Shown piece by piece: positions 1 through 7,820 of a stretch of 10,979 bases of DNA. This DNA comes from an uncultured Thermoanaerobacteraceae bacterium. Lineage in GTDB: Bacteria > Bacillota > DSM-12270 > Thermacetogeniales > Thermacetogeniaceae. The translations under genes were made by a program, and so were the position numbers. Position 1 is the first letter of the stretch. The number at the start of each line of letters is the position of its first letter. The stretch lies in the NCBI GenBank assembly GCA_937914965.1, contig CALGIY010000208.1, positions 1 to 10,979 on the forward strand. The letters run 5' to 3'. The notes beneath the pieces are model-generated. The model worked only from the letters and a program-made list of their open reading frames with translations, was not told the DNA's origin and did no database searches.

Positions 1-170
1 ATGAGAATAAGGTCTGGCTTGTTTTTTTGGATGAAAGATATGGTGTTCCATGGGTTATTACATACTATAACTCTCATCCCATAGGCGTGCAAAAGGTCGC
101 ACATTAAGCGGATGTGCATTTTATTATCTTCAACGATCAGGATCAGTGGTGCATTTCCCTCCTTATTCAT
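1..170 (-). CDS. Response regulator with N-terminal receiver domain (partial, continues beyond window start)
   Basis: Reading leftward from an ATG at 170-168 gives 56 codons with no stop before the window edge. The protein begins MNKEGNAPLILIVEDNKMHI and continues to KPDLIL. The hydrophobic strand followed by Glu14-Asp15 is the acidic pair of a CheY-like receiver domain. KPDLIL is the strand that normally ends in the phospho-accepting Asp, which would lie just outside the window. A G-rich ribosome binding site (six G, 176-181) precedes the ATG. The gene starts 22 bases after the histidine kinase stop, so it is very likely co-transcribed with that kinase and its phosphorylation partner. Any output domain lies outside the window and cannot be named. 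Confidence 0.85.
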   Translation of the reverse strand, partial: MNKEGNAPLILIVEDNKMHIRLMCDLLHAYGMRVIVCNNPWNTISFIQKNKPDLIL

Positions 171-192
171 CACTACCCCCCTATTATATATT

Positions 193-2244
193 TTATTGAA
201 CCCCTTCTGACACAGGAAGATAAAAGGAGATTTTGGTGCCTACTCCATAGGTGCTTTCTAGTTGGATTCTTCCGTTGTGAAGCTCAATCAGCTTTTTGGA
301 AAGAGGAAGTCCAAGTCCTACCCCTTGGAAGAGACGCTTATAGGGGTCTTCGCACTGATAAAATTCATTGAAGATGTTTTTTTGGTGCTCTTCTTTGATG
401 CCGATTCCGGTGTCTGTAACGCTGACTCCGATTTCATCTCCTTTTCTAAAGGCTTCGATTGTTATTGTGCCGCCCTCTGTCGTAAACTTGGTCGCATTGG
501 AGAGCAGGTTGGAAAGTACCTGTTTGATCCGGATGGGGTCAGCCAAGATCTGTGGAAGTTTTTCCGGAATTTTTATGATCAATTCCAGGTTATTATCTTT
601 TGCCTGTGGTCTCATAATGGTCACCACAGAGTTTATGATATCAATGATGGAGATCTTCTGTTTTTCAATGGTAATTTTGTCGCTTTCGATACAGGATATA
701 TCCAGGATATCTTCGATAATCTGCAAAAGGTGTTTGGCGCTGTCAAGTACGATGGCCACATAGTCCTTCTGGGTTTGGTTTAAGGCACCATAGAGACCAT
801 CATAGAGCATTTCGGAAAAGCCGATGATCGAGTGTAGAGGTGTTCGTAGTTCGTGGCTCATGTTTGCCAGAAACTGGTTTTTGATATGGTTGAGGGCTTT
901 TAATTCCTTAACTGCTTTCTCTAATTCCCTTGTTCTATCGCTGACTCTCAATTCCAGCTTGCTGTTGGCATCCTGGAGTTGTTCGGTCAGGAATTGAAGT
1001 GCGACCCGATCCTGTTCGAGCTGCTCCAGATAAGCATTGGCTTCTTTGCTCTTTTGGTAAAGGGTTGTGGTCATACCTTGAAAAGAGTTGTGAAGGTTAT
1101 TTATTTCAGAGATTCTGGACTCTTTGACCTCCTCCAGTTTGCTGATATGTTCTTTGGTGATTGTCTTGGCATCAGAGATCTCTTGGGCTAGTCTGCTCCA
1201 AGCTGTGATGGGAAGGGAAACTTTACTGGTAATAATGGATGCCCCAATCAAAGCAATTCCAGAGCAGAGCAGCAGGCACAAGAGCAGGGAAAAAAAGGCA
1301 TCCCGTTTGATTGTTGTGAGCCCGTGGGAGGGAACTCCTACACTCAGGGCAGCTACAACCTTACCTTTGGAGTTAAGGATCGGTTCTGCTGCTACCAGGT
1401 GAATTTCGTTGATTTCGATCTGGGCACTCCCGTTATAGCGGTTCCCTTTTCGGGTAGCTTCCCTCAAAGGTTGTGACTGTTTCATTCCGACAAAATCTAA
1501 AGTCTGTGGTCCTTTAATGTTGGCAACTACACGAACACCCTGCACTCCGATAGAAAGATAGGAGTTGGGGACGATTGTTGAATAGGACCGGGGGATGGAT
1601 GTGTTGTTGTTGACGATCTGACCTCCTATCAGACACCCGATTGTTCTGTTTGCCGTGTCTTTGACAGGAACTCCTGTCAGCTGTACAAGGGTGTATGGGA
1701 GATAGTGCTGAGACTTTTGGGACGAGTTTTCGATGATTGCCACATGTGTTTGTTGTACAAGTTCTGGTGGAAAAGCAGTCATTTCGCCGAGCTTAAAGAC
1801 TTCTGATGTTGAAGTTGGCTCCCCATTTTGCAAAATACTTTCGGCAAATTGCGTCAAATCGTTTGGCAGTTTTTGCCCAGGCTCCAGATTTGTCGCCAGG
1901 ATAGCTCTATTGCTGTTGATAATTGCCCAGAAATCGTGCTTCTTTTTCTCCTGCATTATTCTAATGATCTTAGACTGTTGATCCTGGCTTTGGAGCAGTG
2001 TTCTGGTACCTTCTGCTGAGGCAAGAGCTTCAAGAAATGCATTTTCCTGCACGAAAAAGTGGTTGTATTCCTGCCAGCCAATTGTGAGCGATCTGTCAAG
2101 CAGGTTTTCGGTATTGAGTTTAAGGCGTGAGAAGGTGATAATTGTGGCCAATGCCAGGAACAAGCACAGGGCAAATAAAAGTATGCAGAAAAATGATTTA
2201 AGAAGCACAGAGTGCAGGGACGTTGTTTTAATTTTTCTCAACAA
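193..2244 (-). CDS. Membrane sensor histidine kinase with Cache-type extracellular domain
   Basis: 683-residue sensor kinase. TM1 spans about residues 13-38 and TM2 about 316-340. Between them lie about 275 extracellular residues whose end (EIHLVAAEPILNSKGKVVAA, followed by LSVGVP) is typical of Cache small-molecule sensor domains. A HAMP-like linker (about 341-395, Pro344) and a coiled coil (about 396-455) lead to HisKA with the phospho-acceptor His464 in MSHELRTPL. The ATPase has an N box (Asn579-Asn583), G1 DTGIGI (611-616) and G2 GVGLGL (641-646). Translation appears to start at TTG (2244-2242), preceded by GAGGG, and overlaps the end of the upstream regulator gene by 17 bases, suggesting translational coupling. 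The downstream receiver gene is the likely phosphotransfer partner. The ligand is unknown; the divergent decarboxylase locus makes an aromatic acid a reasonable guess (inference). Confidence 0.93.
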   Translation of the reverse strand: MLRKIKTTSLHSVLLKSFFCILLFALCLFLALATIITFSRLKLNTENLLDRSLTIGWQEYNHFFVQENAFLEALASAEGTRTLLQSQDQQSKIIRIMQEKKKHDFWAIINSNRAILATNLEPGQKLPNDLTQFAESILQNGEPTSTSEVFKLGEMTAFPPELVQQTHVAIIENSSQKSQHYLPYTLVQLTGVPVKDTANRTIGCLIGGQIVNNNTSIPRSYSTIVPNSYLSIGVQGVRVVANIKGPQTLDFVGMKQSQPLREATRKGNRYNGSAQIEINEIHLVAAEPILNSKGKVVAALSVGVPSHGLTTIKRDAFFSLLLCLLLCSGIALIGASIITSKVSLPITAWSRLAQEISDAKTITKEHISKLEEVKESRISEINNLHNSFQGMTTTLYQKSKEANAYLEQLEQDRVALQFLTEQLQDANSKLELRVSDRTRELEKAVKELKALNHIKNQFLANMSHELRTPLHSIIGFSEMLYDGLYGALNQTQKDYVAIVLDSAKHLLQIIEDILDISCIESDKITIEKQKISIIDIINSVVTIMRPQAKDNNLELIIKIPEKLPQILADPIRIKQVLSNLLSNATKFTTEGGTITIEAFRKGDEIGVSVTDTGIGIKEEHQKNIFNEFYQCEDPYKRLFQGVGLGLPLSKKLIELHNGRIQLESTYGVGTKISFYLPVSEGVQ

Positions 2245-2896
2245 GTTGATCCCTCTTTACCAGGTTGCTATTTAGAGCAAATAAAGCAGCTTCTGTTCTG
2301 CTGGTAACATCCAGTTTGTACAGGACTTGGGAGACATGCGCTTTTACGGTATTGGGACTGATATACAGCTTGGATGCGATCATTTTGTTAGTATAACCCA
2401 TTCCAAGAAAACGGAGGACATCGATTTCCCGTGGTGTCAAATTGCTCAGGGTATTGGATGTGAGTATCTTTTCTGGTATGGGTTTGTCGTTTCCTTTGAG
2501 ATCAGTGTTAACAGTGATCGGCAGACGGAAAATTGCTGTAACTAGATCTAATTCATCTTCGATTGAAGACAGGTCTTTTGTTCTGCCGCCAAGTAGATAG
2601 ATCTCTTTATGCGCTAATTGTATATTTGACTTAAGGCCAAAGACATATAGCCCTTGAAAACATTTACTGATCACGACTTCATCCCTGGCACGGGCCTGTC
2701 TGATGAGCTGTTTGATTTCGGAAAGGCAGCTGCTCTGCTGGCCGGGATCATTGCAGGTAAGTGGCAGCCGGGATGGGATGGTGATTTCCTCTCCCTGGCT
2801 GTTCACAAGCACCAGACAGAGATTGGTTTTTTGGGCCAGGAGATCCTGCAGATACTGAAGCTTGGTGAGAAGTTCGAGAGAAAGGTCAGATACCAT
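2228..2896 (-). CDS. LuxR-type transcriptional regulator with PocR-like N-terminal sensory domain
   Basis: 222 residues. The C-terminal part (about 152-209: LTPREIDVLRFLGMGYTNKM, then PNTVKAHVSQVLYKL) is a clear LuxR/GerE helix-turn-helix. The N-terminal part has no receiver signature. It resembles the PocR sensory domain in its VNSQGEEI strand, in three spaced cysteines (Cys48, Cys57, Cys79) with the third in KCFQGL, and in a final YLLGGRTKD. PocR-family domains are thought to bind small organic ligands, and the cysteines could hold a metal or be redox sensitive (inference). The ATG at 2896 is preceded by AGGAGG. It is the first gene of a leftward operon with the kinase and response regulator, and it diverges from the hpd locus, so control of hpd and of itself is plausible. 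The LuxR domain is certain; the PocR assignment is moderately sure. Confidence 0.85.
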   Translation of the reverse strand: MVSDLSLELLTKLQYLQDLLAQKTNLCLVLVNSQGEEITIPSRLPLTCNDPGQQSSCLSEIKQLIRQARARDEVVISKCFQGLYVFGLKSNIQLAHKEIYLLGGRTKDLSSIEDELDLVTAIFRLPITVNTDLKGNDKPIPEKILTSNTLSNLTPREIDVLRFLGMGYTNKMIASKLYISPNTVKAHVSQVLYKLDVTSRTEAALFALNSNLVKRDQLVEKN

Positions 2897-2966
2897 CCTC
2901 GCACCTCCTCCTAATTGTATCTTCTTAATTTGGCATTTCTAGGCTTTTTTTTCTTTATGCATCCCT

Positions 2967-2994
2967 AGTATATATTGGACAAACAGATTTGTAA
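2967..2994 (-). promoter_or_regulatory. Candidate sigma-A promoter of the regulator operon
   Basis: On the minus strand, TTACAA (2994-2989) and TATACT (2972-2967) are separated by 16 bases, giving a near-consensus -10 and a weak -35. Transcription would begin near 2960, leaving a leader of about 64 bases before the regulator ATG. The -35 overlaps the inverted repeat at 2991-3011, so a protein bound there could block or modulate this promoter. The call rests on hexamer matching only. Confidence 0.35.
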
Positions 2995-3011
2995 CTCCTC
3001 TTCTGAGTTAC
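2991..3011. repeat. Perfect inverted repeat, candidate operator (GTAACTC/GAGTTAC)
   Basis: Seven-base arms GTAACTC (2991-2997) and GAGTTAC (3005-3011) match perfectly around a 7-base spacer. It has no T-tract on either side, so it is more likely a protein-binding site than a terminator. It overlaps the -35 of the candidate leftward promoter. The binding protein is unknown; the adjacent LuxR-type regulator and the response regulator are the obvious candidates. Confidence 0.5.
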
Positions 3012-3019
3012 CCTCGCTC

Positions 3020-3041
3020 TTAACCCATCCCTTTGGGTTAA
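3020..3041. repeat. Perfect inverted repeat (TTAACCCA/TGGGTTAA)
   Basis: Eight-base arms TTAACCCA (3020-3027) and TGGGTTAA (3034-3041) match perfectly around a 6-base loop. It lies 8 bases from the preceding inverted repeat. On the plus strand it is followed by ATTCTTTTT-like sequence, so a weak terminator for leakage in the rightward direction is an alternative to an operator. No gene ends nearby on that strand, which favours the operator reading. Confidence 0.45.
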
Positions 3042-3174
3042 TTCTTTTTGATATTTATGTCATTTGCCTAGCCCATACGGATGATAGGTATCCGCTTATA
3101 ACCCGTTTATGCTCAATACAGGCAATTTTATAGCCGGCATCCCAATACTACAATGAAAGTAGTTCTAGAAGCTG

Positions 3175-3251
3175 TCCTAAAACAATCTTCAGCAAATCAA
3201 ATGAGTCCTCAAAATTAGTCCTAAAACACTTTTTAGCAGAATTCCTAAAAC
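3175..3251 (+). repeat. TCCTAAAAC direct repeats upstream of hpdB
   Basis: TCCTAAAAC occurs exactly at 3175-3183, 3219-3227 and 3243-3251, with a variant TCCTCAAAA at 3206-3214. The first two exact copies extend to about 20 bases, since each has AGCA starting 16 bases after the repeat start. Start-to-start distances between exact copies are 44 and 24 bases. The cluster lies 130-206 bases before the hpdB start, a usual place for activator sites. A repeated binding site for a regulator of the hpd locus is the likeliest reading. Confidence 0.5.
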
Positions 3252-3274
3252 CAAGTTATCAAATATGTAAAAGA

Positions 3275-3292
3275 TTGTGAAATTCTTAACAA
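3275..3292. promoter_or_regulatory. Rex-like operator
   Basis: The 18-mer TTGTGAAATTCTTAACAA has two 7-base half-sites, TTGTGAA and TTAACAA, around 4 bases. This is the form of Firmicutes Rex operators as recalled (TTGTGAA-N4-TTCACAA and TTGTTAA-N4-TTAACAA), and each half here matches one of the two known variants. Rex represses fermentation and anaerobic genes when NAD+/NADH is high. The site is about 89 bases upstream of the hpdB start. A Crp/Fnr-type factor is an alternative reader but the match is poorer. Confidence 0.5.
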
Positions 3293-3363
3293 ATTGGGGA
3301 GGTGAAGCAAAAAAGAAAAAGAGCTTTGTCACTAGTAAAGGATTTATAAAATTAATGTGAATT

Positions 3364-3370
3364 AAGGAGG
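3364..3370 (+). promoter_or_regulatory. Ribosome binding site fixing the hpdB start
   Basis: AAGGAGG at 3364-3370 is 10 bases before ATG 3381 but only 4 before the in-frame TTG at 3375. The ATG therefore is the better start, and it gives a protein of 903 residues, close to characterised HpdB (902 in Clostridioides difficile, as recalled). Confidence 0.8.
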
Positions 3371-3380
3371 TTACTTGTGT

Positions 3381-6092
3381 ATGCCTAAGAAACTAGCAGA
3401 TATCCTTGAGGAAAAGGGTATGCCGATCGACTTCCAGTATGGCAGTTCCGCACCTGAAGAGATGGTTGATCGCGAAGTGCAAAAAGAACCGGACTCGCGT
3501 CCGAATAAGCTTTTGGATCTTTACTTTGATACCCTCTCTTCAGCAACAGTTGAATTTCCTTACTGGTACACACGGAAATGGAAAGAGCTCGATGCGGAAG
3601 TGCCTGTAGTTCGAAGGGCAATAGCACTGAAGTATGCGTTTTCCCATGTGACACCCACAATTTTCCCGGGTGAGAAACTGGTTATGGGCAGGGCACGCTA
3701 TTACCGCGGTTCCTTCCCGATGCCGTGGGAGTCTGAAGGCTATTTCATGGCCAAGGAAGATGAGCTGTACCAGGATGCGCTCAAGAAGGGCAGTGTCAGC
3801 TCAGGTGAAGTTTCTCAGTTCGGAGCCGGTGGCGGCAATGTTACCAAGAGCTTTGGAAATGTTGTTTCAATTGCCGGTAAGTTTGGCATGCGTCAGGAAG
3901 AAGTTCCTGCCCTGATCCGAGTTGCACGTGAGTGGGTAGGTAAATCAGTTGATGACCTCCGGTACGAATATGAGAAAATGATGCCGGACTATGACTTAAA
4001 AGAGAACATCATGAAAAGTGTCATCTGTATGTTTGAGTCTGGATTTACCCTTCCTCTCGGCCGTGAGGTAATAAACTACTACTATCCGCTGCAGTATGGT
4101 TTTGACGGCCTTATTGAGATCTGTAAAGAGCGCGCATCAGAGGTTGCTGGGAACGCTGATGGCGATGGGATTAGCGGCATGAATCGCCTCTACTTTTATA
4201 AGGCAGCTGCCCTCGTCCTTGAAGGTGTTCAGACCTGGATTCTGAACTACGCCAAGGAGGCCCATAGGCTCGCTGCAATGGAGAAAGACTCCACTCAAAA
4301 GGCAGAATATGAGGAAATTGCCGAATGCTTGGAGCAGATCGCTCACAAGCAGCCGCGCACTTTCCGTGAAGCCCTGCAGTTGATCTATACAGTACACATT
4401 GCTGTTCTCAATGAGGATGCAATTTCTGGAATGTCTCCTGGCCGGGTTGGACAGGTGCTCTCCCCTTGGTTTGAACAGGATATCGAGGCCGAGCGGATCA
4501 CTGAAGAAGAGGTTATTGAGCTTCTCGAGTTGCACCGGGTCAAGATGACCTGTATCGACTGCTTTGCCTCCGCGGGTGTTGTGGGCGGCGTGCTCTCCGG
4601 CAATACATTCAACAACCTGAGTATGGGCGGACTGACCAGAGATGGGCGCTCAGCGGCGAACAGGTTGGAGATCCTGATTATGGAGGCTGGTATCAGGTGT
4701 GCCACTCCACAGCCGACCTTGTCAGTGCTCTATGATGAGAAGTTGCCTGATGAGTTCTTGCTCAAGGCGATCGAGTGCAACAAGACAGGTACCGGTTATC
4801 CTGCCTGGATGAATAATCAGAGCGCAATAGAGTTTCTGATGTGGCAGTATGGCAGGGAAGGGATGACCATTGAAGAAGCCCGCGCCGTTGCTATCGGTGG
4901 TTGTCTAGAGACATCTCCCTGTGCCTGGCATGAACTCACACTGAACGGGAAGGAATATGTGGTCCCTGGTGGTGCTGGTCAGCCGACCTCTGTTGGCGTT
5001 CACTTCCTCGCCAATCCTAAGATTCTGGAGTGTGCCCTATTTAACGGCTATGACCACCGTACCGAGACGCAGGTCTATCCTCCCCATAACAAAAAACTGG
5101 AAACCTATGAAGAGCTTTGGGAAGTCTACAAGCAGTACTACGAAATGACAGTAGATGTGCTCAGCCGCGCCAACAATATCCAGCATGATATCTGGCGTAA
5201 GAACAATATGTCTATTTTCCACTCTCTGTTGAAGCCAGACTGCTTGGCGAAGGGGCATCATATCGGCGACATGGGTATCCGGTATAACGGCACCTACAAT
5301 GTGGAGAGCTGTGGTACCGCGAATATGGTAAACTCACTGGCTGCTCTCAGGAAGCTGGTCTACGATGACAAGAAGTATACCCTGGAGCAGATGAAAGAAG
5401 CCATCCTCGACAACTTTGGATTCAAAGACGCAGAAGAGGTTGGCAGCTACTCCCTGGCAAGTCAGGAGAAGAAGGGTAGTGGAGAGACGTGGGATGAGAT
5501 CCACAGCAACTGTCTGCTTGCTCCGAAGCAGGGTAATGCTGACCCTTATGTCGACTCCATTCTCAAGGAGTATGAGGACTGGTTCTGCGAGATGTGTACC
5601 GAGCACGAGTCTCTCTATGCCAAGCCTATGTACGCCTGCCAGATCTCTGTATCCACACACGGTGCGCAGGGTGCTGTTACTCTGGCGACACCGGATGGGC
5701 GTCTTGCAGGAACTACTTATGCGGATGCCTCTATGTCTCCCTATCCCGGCACCGACCGGAACGGGCCCTATGCTGTATTTGCATCAGCAACTGTTTGGGA
5801 CCAGACCAAATCTCAGAACTCTCAGCTCAATATGAAGCTACACCCAACTGCCATCAAGGGAGCAGAGGGTTCCCGCAAGTTGCTTGAACTGACAAGGTCA
5901 TATCTGAGGAACGGCGGTTTCCACATCCAGTACAATATCGTCGACTCCAAGGTCCTACGTGACGCACAGGCTCATCCGGAGAATTATAGAGAACTGATGG
6001 TGCGTGTCGCTGGATTTACTCAGTACTGGGTCGAGATCGGTAAAGCGATTCAGGATGAGGTTATTGCCAGAACCGAGTATGAGACTGTTTAA
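3381..6092 (+). CDS. hpdB: 4-hydroxyphenylacetate decarboxylase, glycyl radical (large) subunit
   Basis: Catalyses 4-hydroxyphenylacetate to p-cresol plus CO2 by radical chemistry in the cytoplasm. The 903 residues align along their whole length with HpdB as I recall it, for example the blocks [40 protein letters not shown] and [20 protein letters not shown]. The active-site thiyl Cys508 and Glu510 lie in GGCLE, and the radical Gly878 lies in RVAGFTQYW. His541 and Glu642 fall exactly where the clostridial enzyme has His536 and Glu637, which contact the substrate hydroxyl. Every catalytic position is shifted by +5, so the spacing is fully conserved. The hydroxyl-contacting Glu and the adjacent small-subunit gene argue for 4-hydroxyphenylacetate rather than the phenylacetate or indoleacetate decarboxylases. 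The intact C-terminal radical loop means it should be activatable by HpdA. Confidence 0.95.
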   Translation: MPKKLADILEEKGMPIDFQYGSSAPEEMVDREVQKEPDSRPNKLLDLYFDTLSSATVEFPYWYTRKWKELDAEVPVVRRAIALKYAFSHVTPTIFPGEKLVMGRARYYRGSFPMPWESEGYFMAKEDELYQDALKKGSVSSGEVSQFGAGGGNVTKSFGNVVSIAGKFGMRQEEVPALIRVAREWVGKSVDDLRYEYEKMMPDYDLKENIMKSVICMFESGFTLPLGREVINYYYPLQYGFDGLIEICKERASEVAGNADGDGISGMNRLYFYKAAALVLEGVQTWILNYAKEAHRLAAMEKDSTQKAEYEEIAECLEQIAHKQPRTFREALQLIYTVHIAVLNEDAISGMSPGRVGQVLSPWFEQDIEAERITEEEVIELLELHRVKMTCIDCFASAGVVGGVLSGNTFNNLSMGGLTRDGRSAANRLEILIMEAGIRCATPQPTLSVLYDEKLPDEFLLKAIECNKTGTGYPAWMNNQSAIEFLMWQYGREGMTIEEARAVAIGGCLETSPCAWHELTLNGKEYVVPGGAGQPTSVGVHFLANPKILECALFNGYDHRTETQVYPPHNKKLETYEELWEVYKQYYEMTVDVLSRANNIQHDIWRKNNMSIFHSLLKPDCLAKGHHIGDMGIRYNGTYNVESCGTANMVNSLAALRKLVYDDKKYTLEQMKEAILDNFGFKDAEEVGSYSLASQEKKGSGETWDEIHSNCLLAPKQGNADPYVDSILKEYEDWFCEMCTEHESLYAKPMYACQISVSTHGAQGAVTLATPDGRLAGTTYADASMSPYPGTDRNGPYAVFASATVWDQTKSQNSQLNMKLHPTAIKGAEGSRKLLELTRSYLRNGGFHIQYNIVDSKVLRDAQAHPENYRELMVRVAGFTQYWVEIGKAIQDEVIARTEYETV

Positions 6093-6116
6093 ACGACTAA
6101 ATAAGGAGGGAGAACA

Positions 6117-6386
6117 GTGAGTAAAAAGGATTTAAAACACCATGACTGCAGGAATTTTGCACCGGTTGATGTTGCCAAGGGGATTTGTCACCTGAGCAAG
6201 AAAATGGTTTCCACAGATTCTCCTGTCTGCGAAAATTTTGATGAGCTGTCAAAATGCAGGAACTGCGCCAACTATACCGCAGACAAGAACGAGAAAACCA
6301 TGGGCACTTGTGAAGCTGAAAAAACAAAGCCCTGGACATTTGAAGATTTAATTGCTGTAAACTGCGAAATGTACAACGCCAAATAA
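6117..6386 (+). CDS. hpdC: 4-hydroxyphenylacetate decarboxylase, small iron-sulfur subunit
   Basis: 89 residues starting at GTG, with AAGGAGGG 6 bases upstream and 24 bases after the hpdB stop. It forms the hetero-octamer with HpdB and carries two [4Fe-4S] clusters, which are thought to help control radical stability and assembly. All eight ligands can be placed. His8, Cys11, Cys24 and Cys38 match the unusual His/3-Cys cluster. Cys47, Cys50, Cys65 and Cys83 match the second. The phrases NFAPVDVAKGICHLSK and KCRNCANY closely resemble the clostridial protein as I recall it. This subunit is specific to the hydroxyphenylacetate enzyme; it is absent from the indoleacetate decarboxylase cluster as I remember it. 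Confidence 0.95.
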   Translation: MSKKDLKHHDCRNFAPVDVAKGICHLSKKMVSTDSPVCENFDELSKCRNCANYTADKNEKTMGTCEAEKTKPWTFEDLIAVNCEMYNAK

Positions 6387-6397
6387 ATCATATAAAC

Positions 6398-6433
6398 ATC
6401 CCCCTTGCGGCGGATGCTGCAAGGGGGATTTAA
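6398..6433 (+). terminator. Hairpin between hpdC and the transporter (weak terminator or mRNA-processing/stabilising stem)
   Basis: ATCCCCCTTGC (6398-6408) pairs perfectly with GCAAGGGGGAT (6419-6429) around a 10-base loop. Only TTTAATT follows, so termination is probably partial. It would give more hpdBC message than transporter message, or protect the 3' end of hpdBC. The transporter ribosome binding site lies about 25 bases further on. Confidence 0.7.
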
Positions 6434-6466
6434 TTACTGCAAACTGTTAAAGGGGGTTGGAGATAA

Positions 6467-7771
6467 GTGGATGACAATGTTAGAGCGAAACGAATTGGTT
6501 ATATGGTTATCGCCGCAGCATGGCTAGCTGTCTTCTGTCTGTTTGGCTACAGAGCGACTTTCTCTGTTCTCCTGGGGCCAATGCAGGAAAGCATGAATTG
6601 GACTGTCTCGCAGACCTCGCTCGGCTATTCTTTGATGATGACCATTTATGCCATAACAGCATTTTTCAGCGGTATGCTTATTGACCGTTATGGCACTAAA
6701 CCGGCATACTTTTTAGGAGCGATATTTGGTGCTTTGGGCTTTTATATAACCAGTTATGTTAATGGTTATGTTGCTTACCTGGCAGCTTACTCAATTTTTG
6801 CCGGAATCGGTACAGGGATGCTCTGGGTTTCATCGACAGTATCTGTGAGGAAATGGTATGTCGGCAGGGCTTATGCCACGATGTGGGGGTTGGCCTTTAT
6901 GGGGGCACCGATGGCTCAGGTGCTCTTGAGTCTGGGTGCCAAGCAAATTCTGGTCACCATGGATTGGCGGATCGCCATGAGGGTTTTGGCACTTGTTGTT
7001 TTTGTTGCTCTTGTTATTGCTACCCTGATTGCCAAGAAGAACCCGGAAGATTACGGTTTTAAGCCGTTCGGTTTAGAAACGGCAAAAGACGGACAAAAGA
7101 AAGAGTCTGAACGCCACTGGGAGCTGGGTGAGGCCTTTAAACAGTATCCTATTTGGGGTGTAATCCTGGCTTTCTTAACCAGTATGGTAGCTGAGTTCCT
7201 CATCTGGACTCAGGTAGTCATGTTCTGGGTCAATGATGTTAAACTGTCTCTCAGTACTTCTACTAACCTTTATGTTGCTATCGGTATCGCAGGGATCTTT
7301 ACAATGCCCTTGCTGGGTATTGTTGCCGACAAAGTTGTTGGTTTAGTGAACCACGAAGCCAAGGGGCGGAAGATCATGCTTATCTTTGCTCCAATAGTTG
7401 GTGTTGTGGCCTGTATTGTGCTCATGATGACCAAGCAGTCCCTAGTCTTTGGTGTGGCGGCCTGTATCCTCTTTGCAATTTACTGGGCGATTGAGCCAGG
7501 TGGTGCTGCTGGTTATGCTGGTGCTATTTTTGGCGGCAAGTCTCTGGGTAAGATTTGGGGATTTGCAACCCTCATCGTGATGAGTATCGGCCCTGCTTTC
7601 GGGAGCTTCATGGGAGGCTACCTCTTCGATGTTTCCGGCAGTTACTACAACTCCATTATTTTTGCTCTTTGCGCCTTTGCGGCATCGATTGTTTTTGCTA
7701 TTACCCTGCCCTCGGAGATTAATTTCAAGGCGGAAGCTAAAGCCAAAACGGATAAGGCGATTGCTAGTTAA
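6467..7771 (+). CDS. MFS transporter, oxalate/formate- or monocarboxylate-antiporter-like
   Basis: 434 residues with about 12 membrane segments, starting GYMVIAAAWLAVFCLFGYRA. The MFS motif A is seen as GMLIDRYGTKP (69-79), and VRKWYVGRAYATMWGLAF (127-144) resembles the loop of the monocarboxylate/oxalate:formate antiporter group. A central cytoplasmic loop of polar residues (about 190-228) splits the two six-helix halves. The GTG start is preceded by GGAG with short spacing; an ATG at 6471 is out of frame. Its position between the small subunit and the activase suggests uptake of 4-hydroxyphenylacetate, possibly in exchange for a product, or export of an aromatic product (inference). The exact substrate cannot be read from the sequence. 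Confidence 0.9.
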   Translation: MDDNVRAKRIGYMVIAAAWLAVFCLFGYRATFSVLLGPMQESMNWTVSQTSLGYSLMMTIYAITAFFSGMLIDRYGTKPAYFLGAIFGALGFYITSYVNGYVAYLAAYSIFAGIGTGMLWVSSTVSVRKWYVGRAYATMWGLAFMGAPMAQVLLSLGAKQILVTMDWRIAMRVLALVVFVALVIATLIAKKNPEDYGFKPFGLETAKDGQKKESERHWELGEAFKQYPIWGVILAFLTSMVAEFLIWTQVVMFWVNDVKLSLSTSTNLYVAIGIAGIFTMPLLGIVADKVVGLVNHEAKGRKIMLIFAPIVGVVACIVLMMTKQSLVFGVAACILFAIYWAIEPGGAAGYAGAIFGGKSLGKIWGFATLIVMSIGPAFGSFMGGYLFDVSGSYYNSIIFALCAFAASIVFAITLPSEINFKAEAKAKTDKAIAS

Positions 7772-7782
7772 ATACCTGTTTG

Positions 7783-7820
7783 TTGGGGTGGTGCAGCCAA
7801 CTTCCACCACCCCAATTTTT
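7783..7820 (+). terminator. Strong intrinsic terminator after the transporter
   Basis: TTGGGGTGGTG (7783-7793) pairs perfectly with CACCACCCCAA (7805-7815) around an 11-base loop, followed by five T (7816-7820). It lies 11 bases after the transporter stop and about 107 bases before the activase start. The activase must therefore be expressed by read-through or from its own promoter. I find no convincing -35/-10 pair in 7821-7927. Confidence 0.88.

Larger units (their letters stand above)
2897..3380. promoter_or_regulatory. Divergent control region between the regulator operon and the hpd locus
   Basis: 484 bases without a credible gene. The listed sites within it are a leftward promoter candidate, two perfect inverted repeats, TCCTAAAAC direct repeats and a Rex-like palindrome. 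Smaller items not listed separately are a CGGAT/ATCCG inverted repeat at 3078-3094 (7-base loop), a TTCTAGAA palindrome near 3163, and TTAAT/ATTAA flanking GTGA at 3352-3365 just before the hpdB ribosome binding site. A possible -10 for hpdB is TATAAA at 3345-3350, but no good -35 stands 16-18 bases upstream, which would fit an activator-dependent promoter (inference). Confidence 0.7.

Noticed and set aside
3275..3292. Crp/Fnr-type site instead of Rex
   Set aside because: TGTGA is present on one side only and the spacing to the other half does not fit TGTGA-N6-TCACA or TTGAT-N4-ATCAA.
3296..3349. GGGGAGGTG followed by a very short frame upstream of hpdB (leader peptide?)
   Set aside because: No start codon lies at a proper distance; the only in-frame GTG overlaps the Shine-Dalgarno-like sequence itself.
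3375..3380. TTG start for hpdB giving two extra residues
   Set aside because: The AAGGAGG site is only 4 bases from it and is well spaced for the ATG at 3381, which also gives the usual protein length.
3381..6092. Indoleacetate, phenylacetate or choline/pyruvate-type glycyl radical enzyme
   Set aside because: The Glu642/His541 substrate-hydroxyl pair, the full-length similarity to HpdB and an adjacent HpdC gene favour the hydroxyphenylacetate enzyme.
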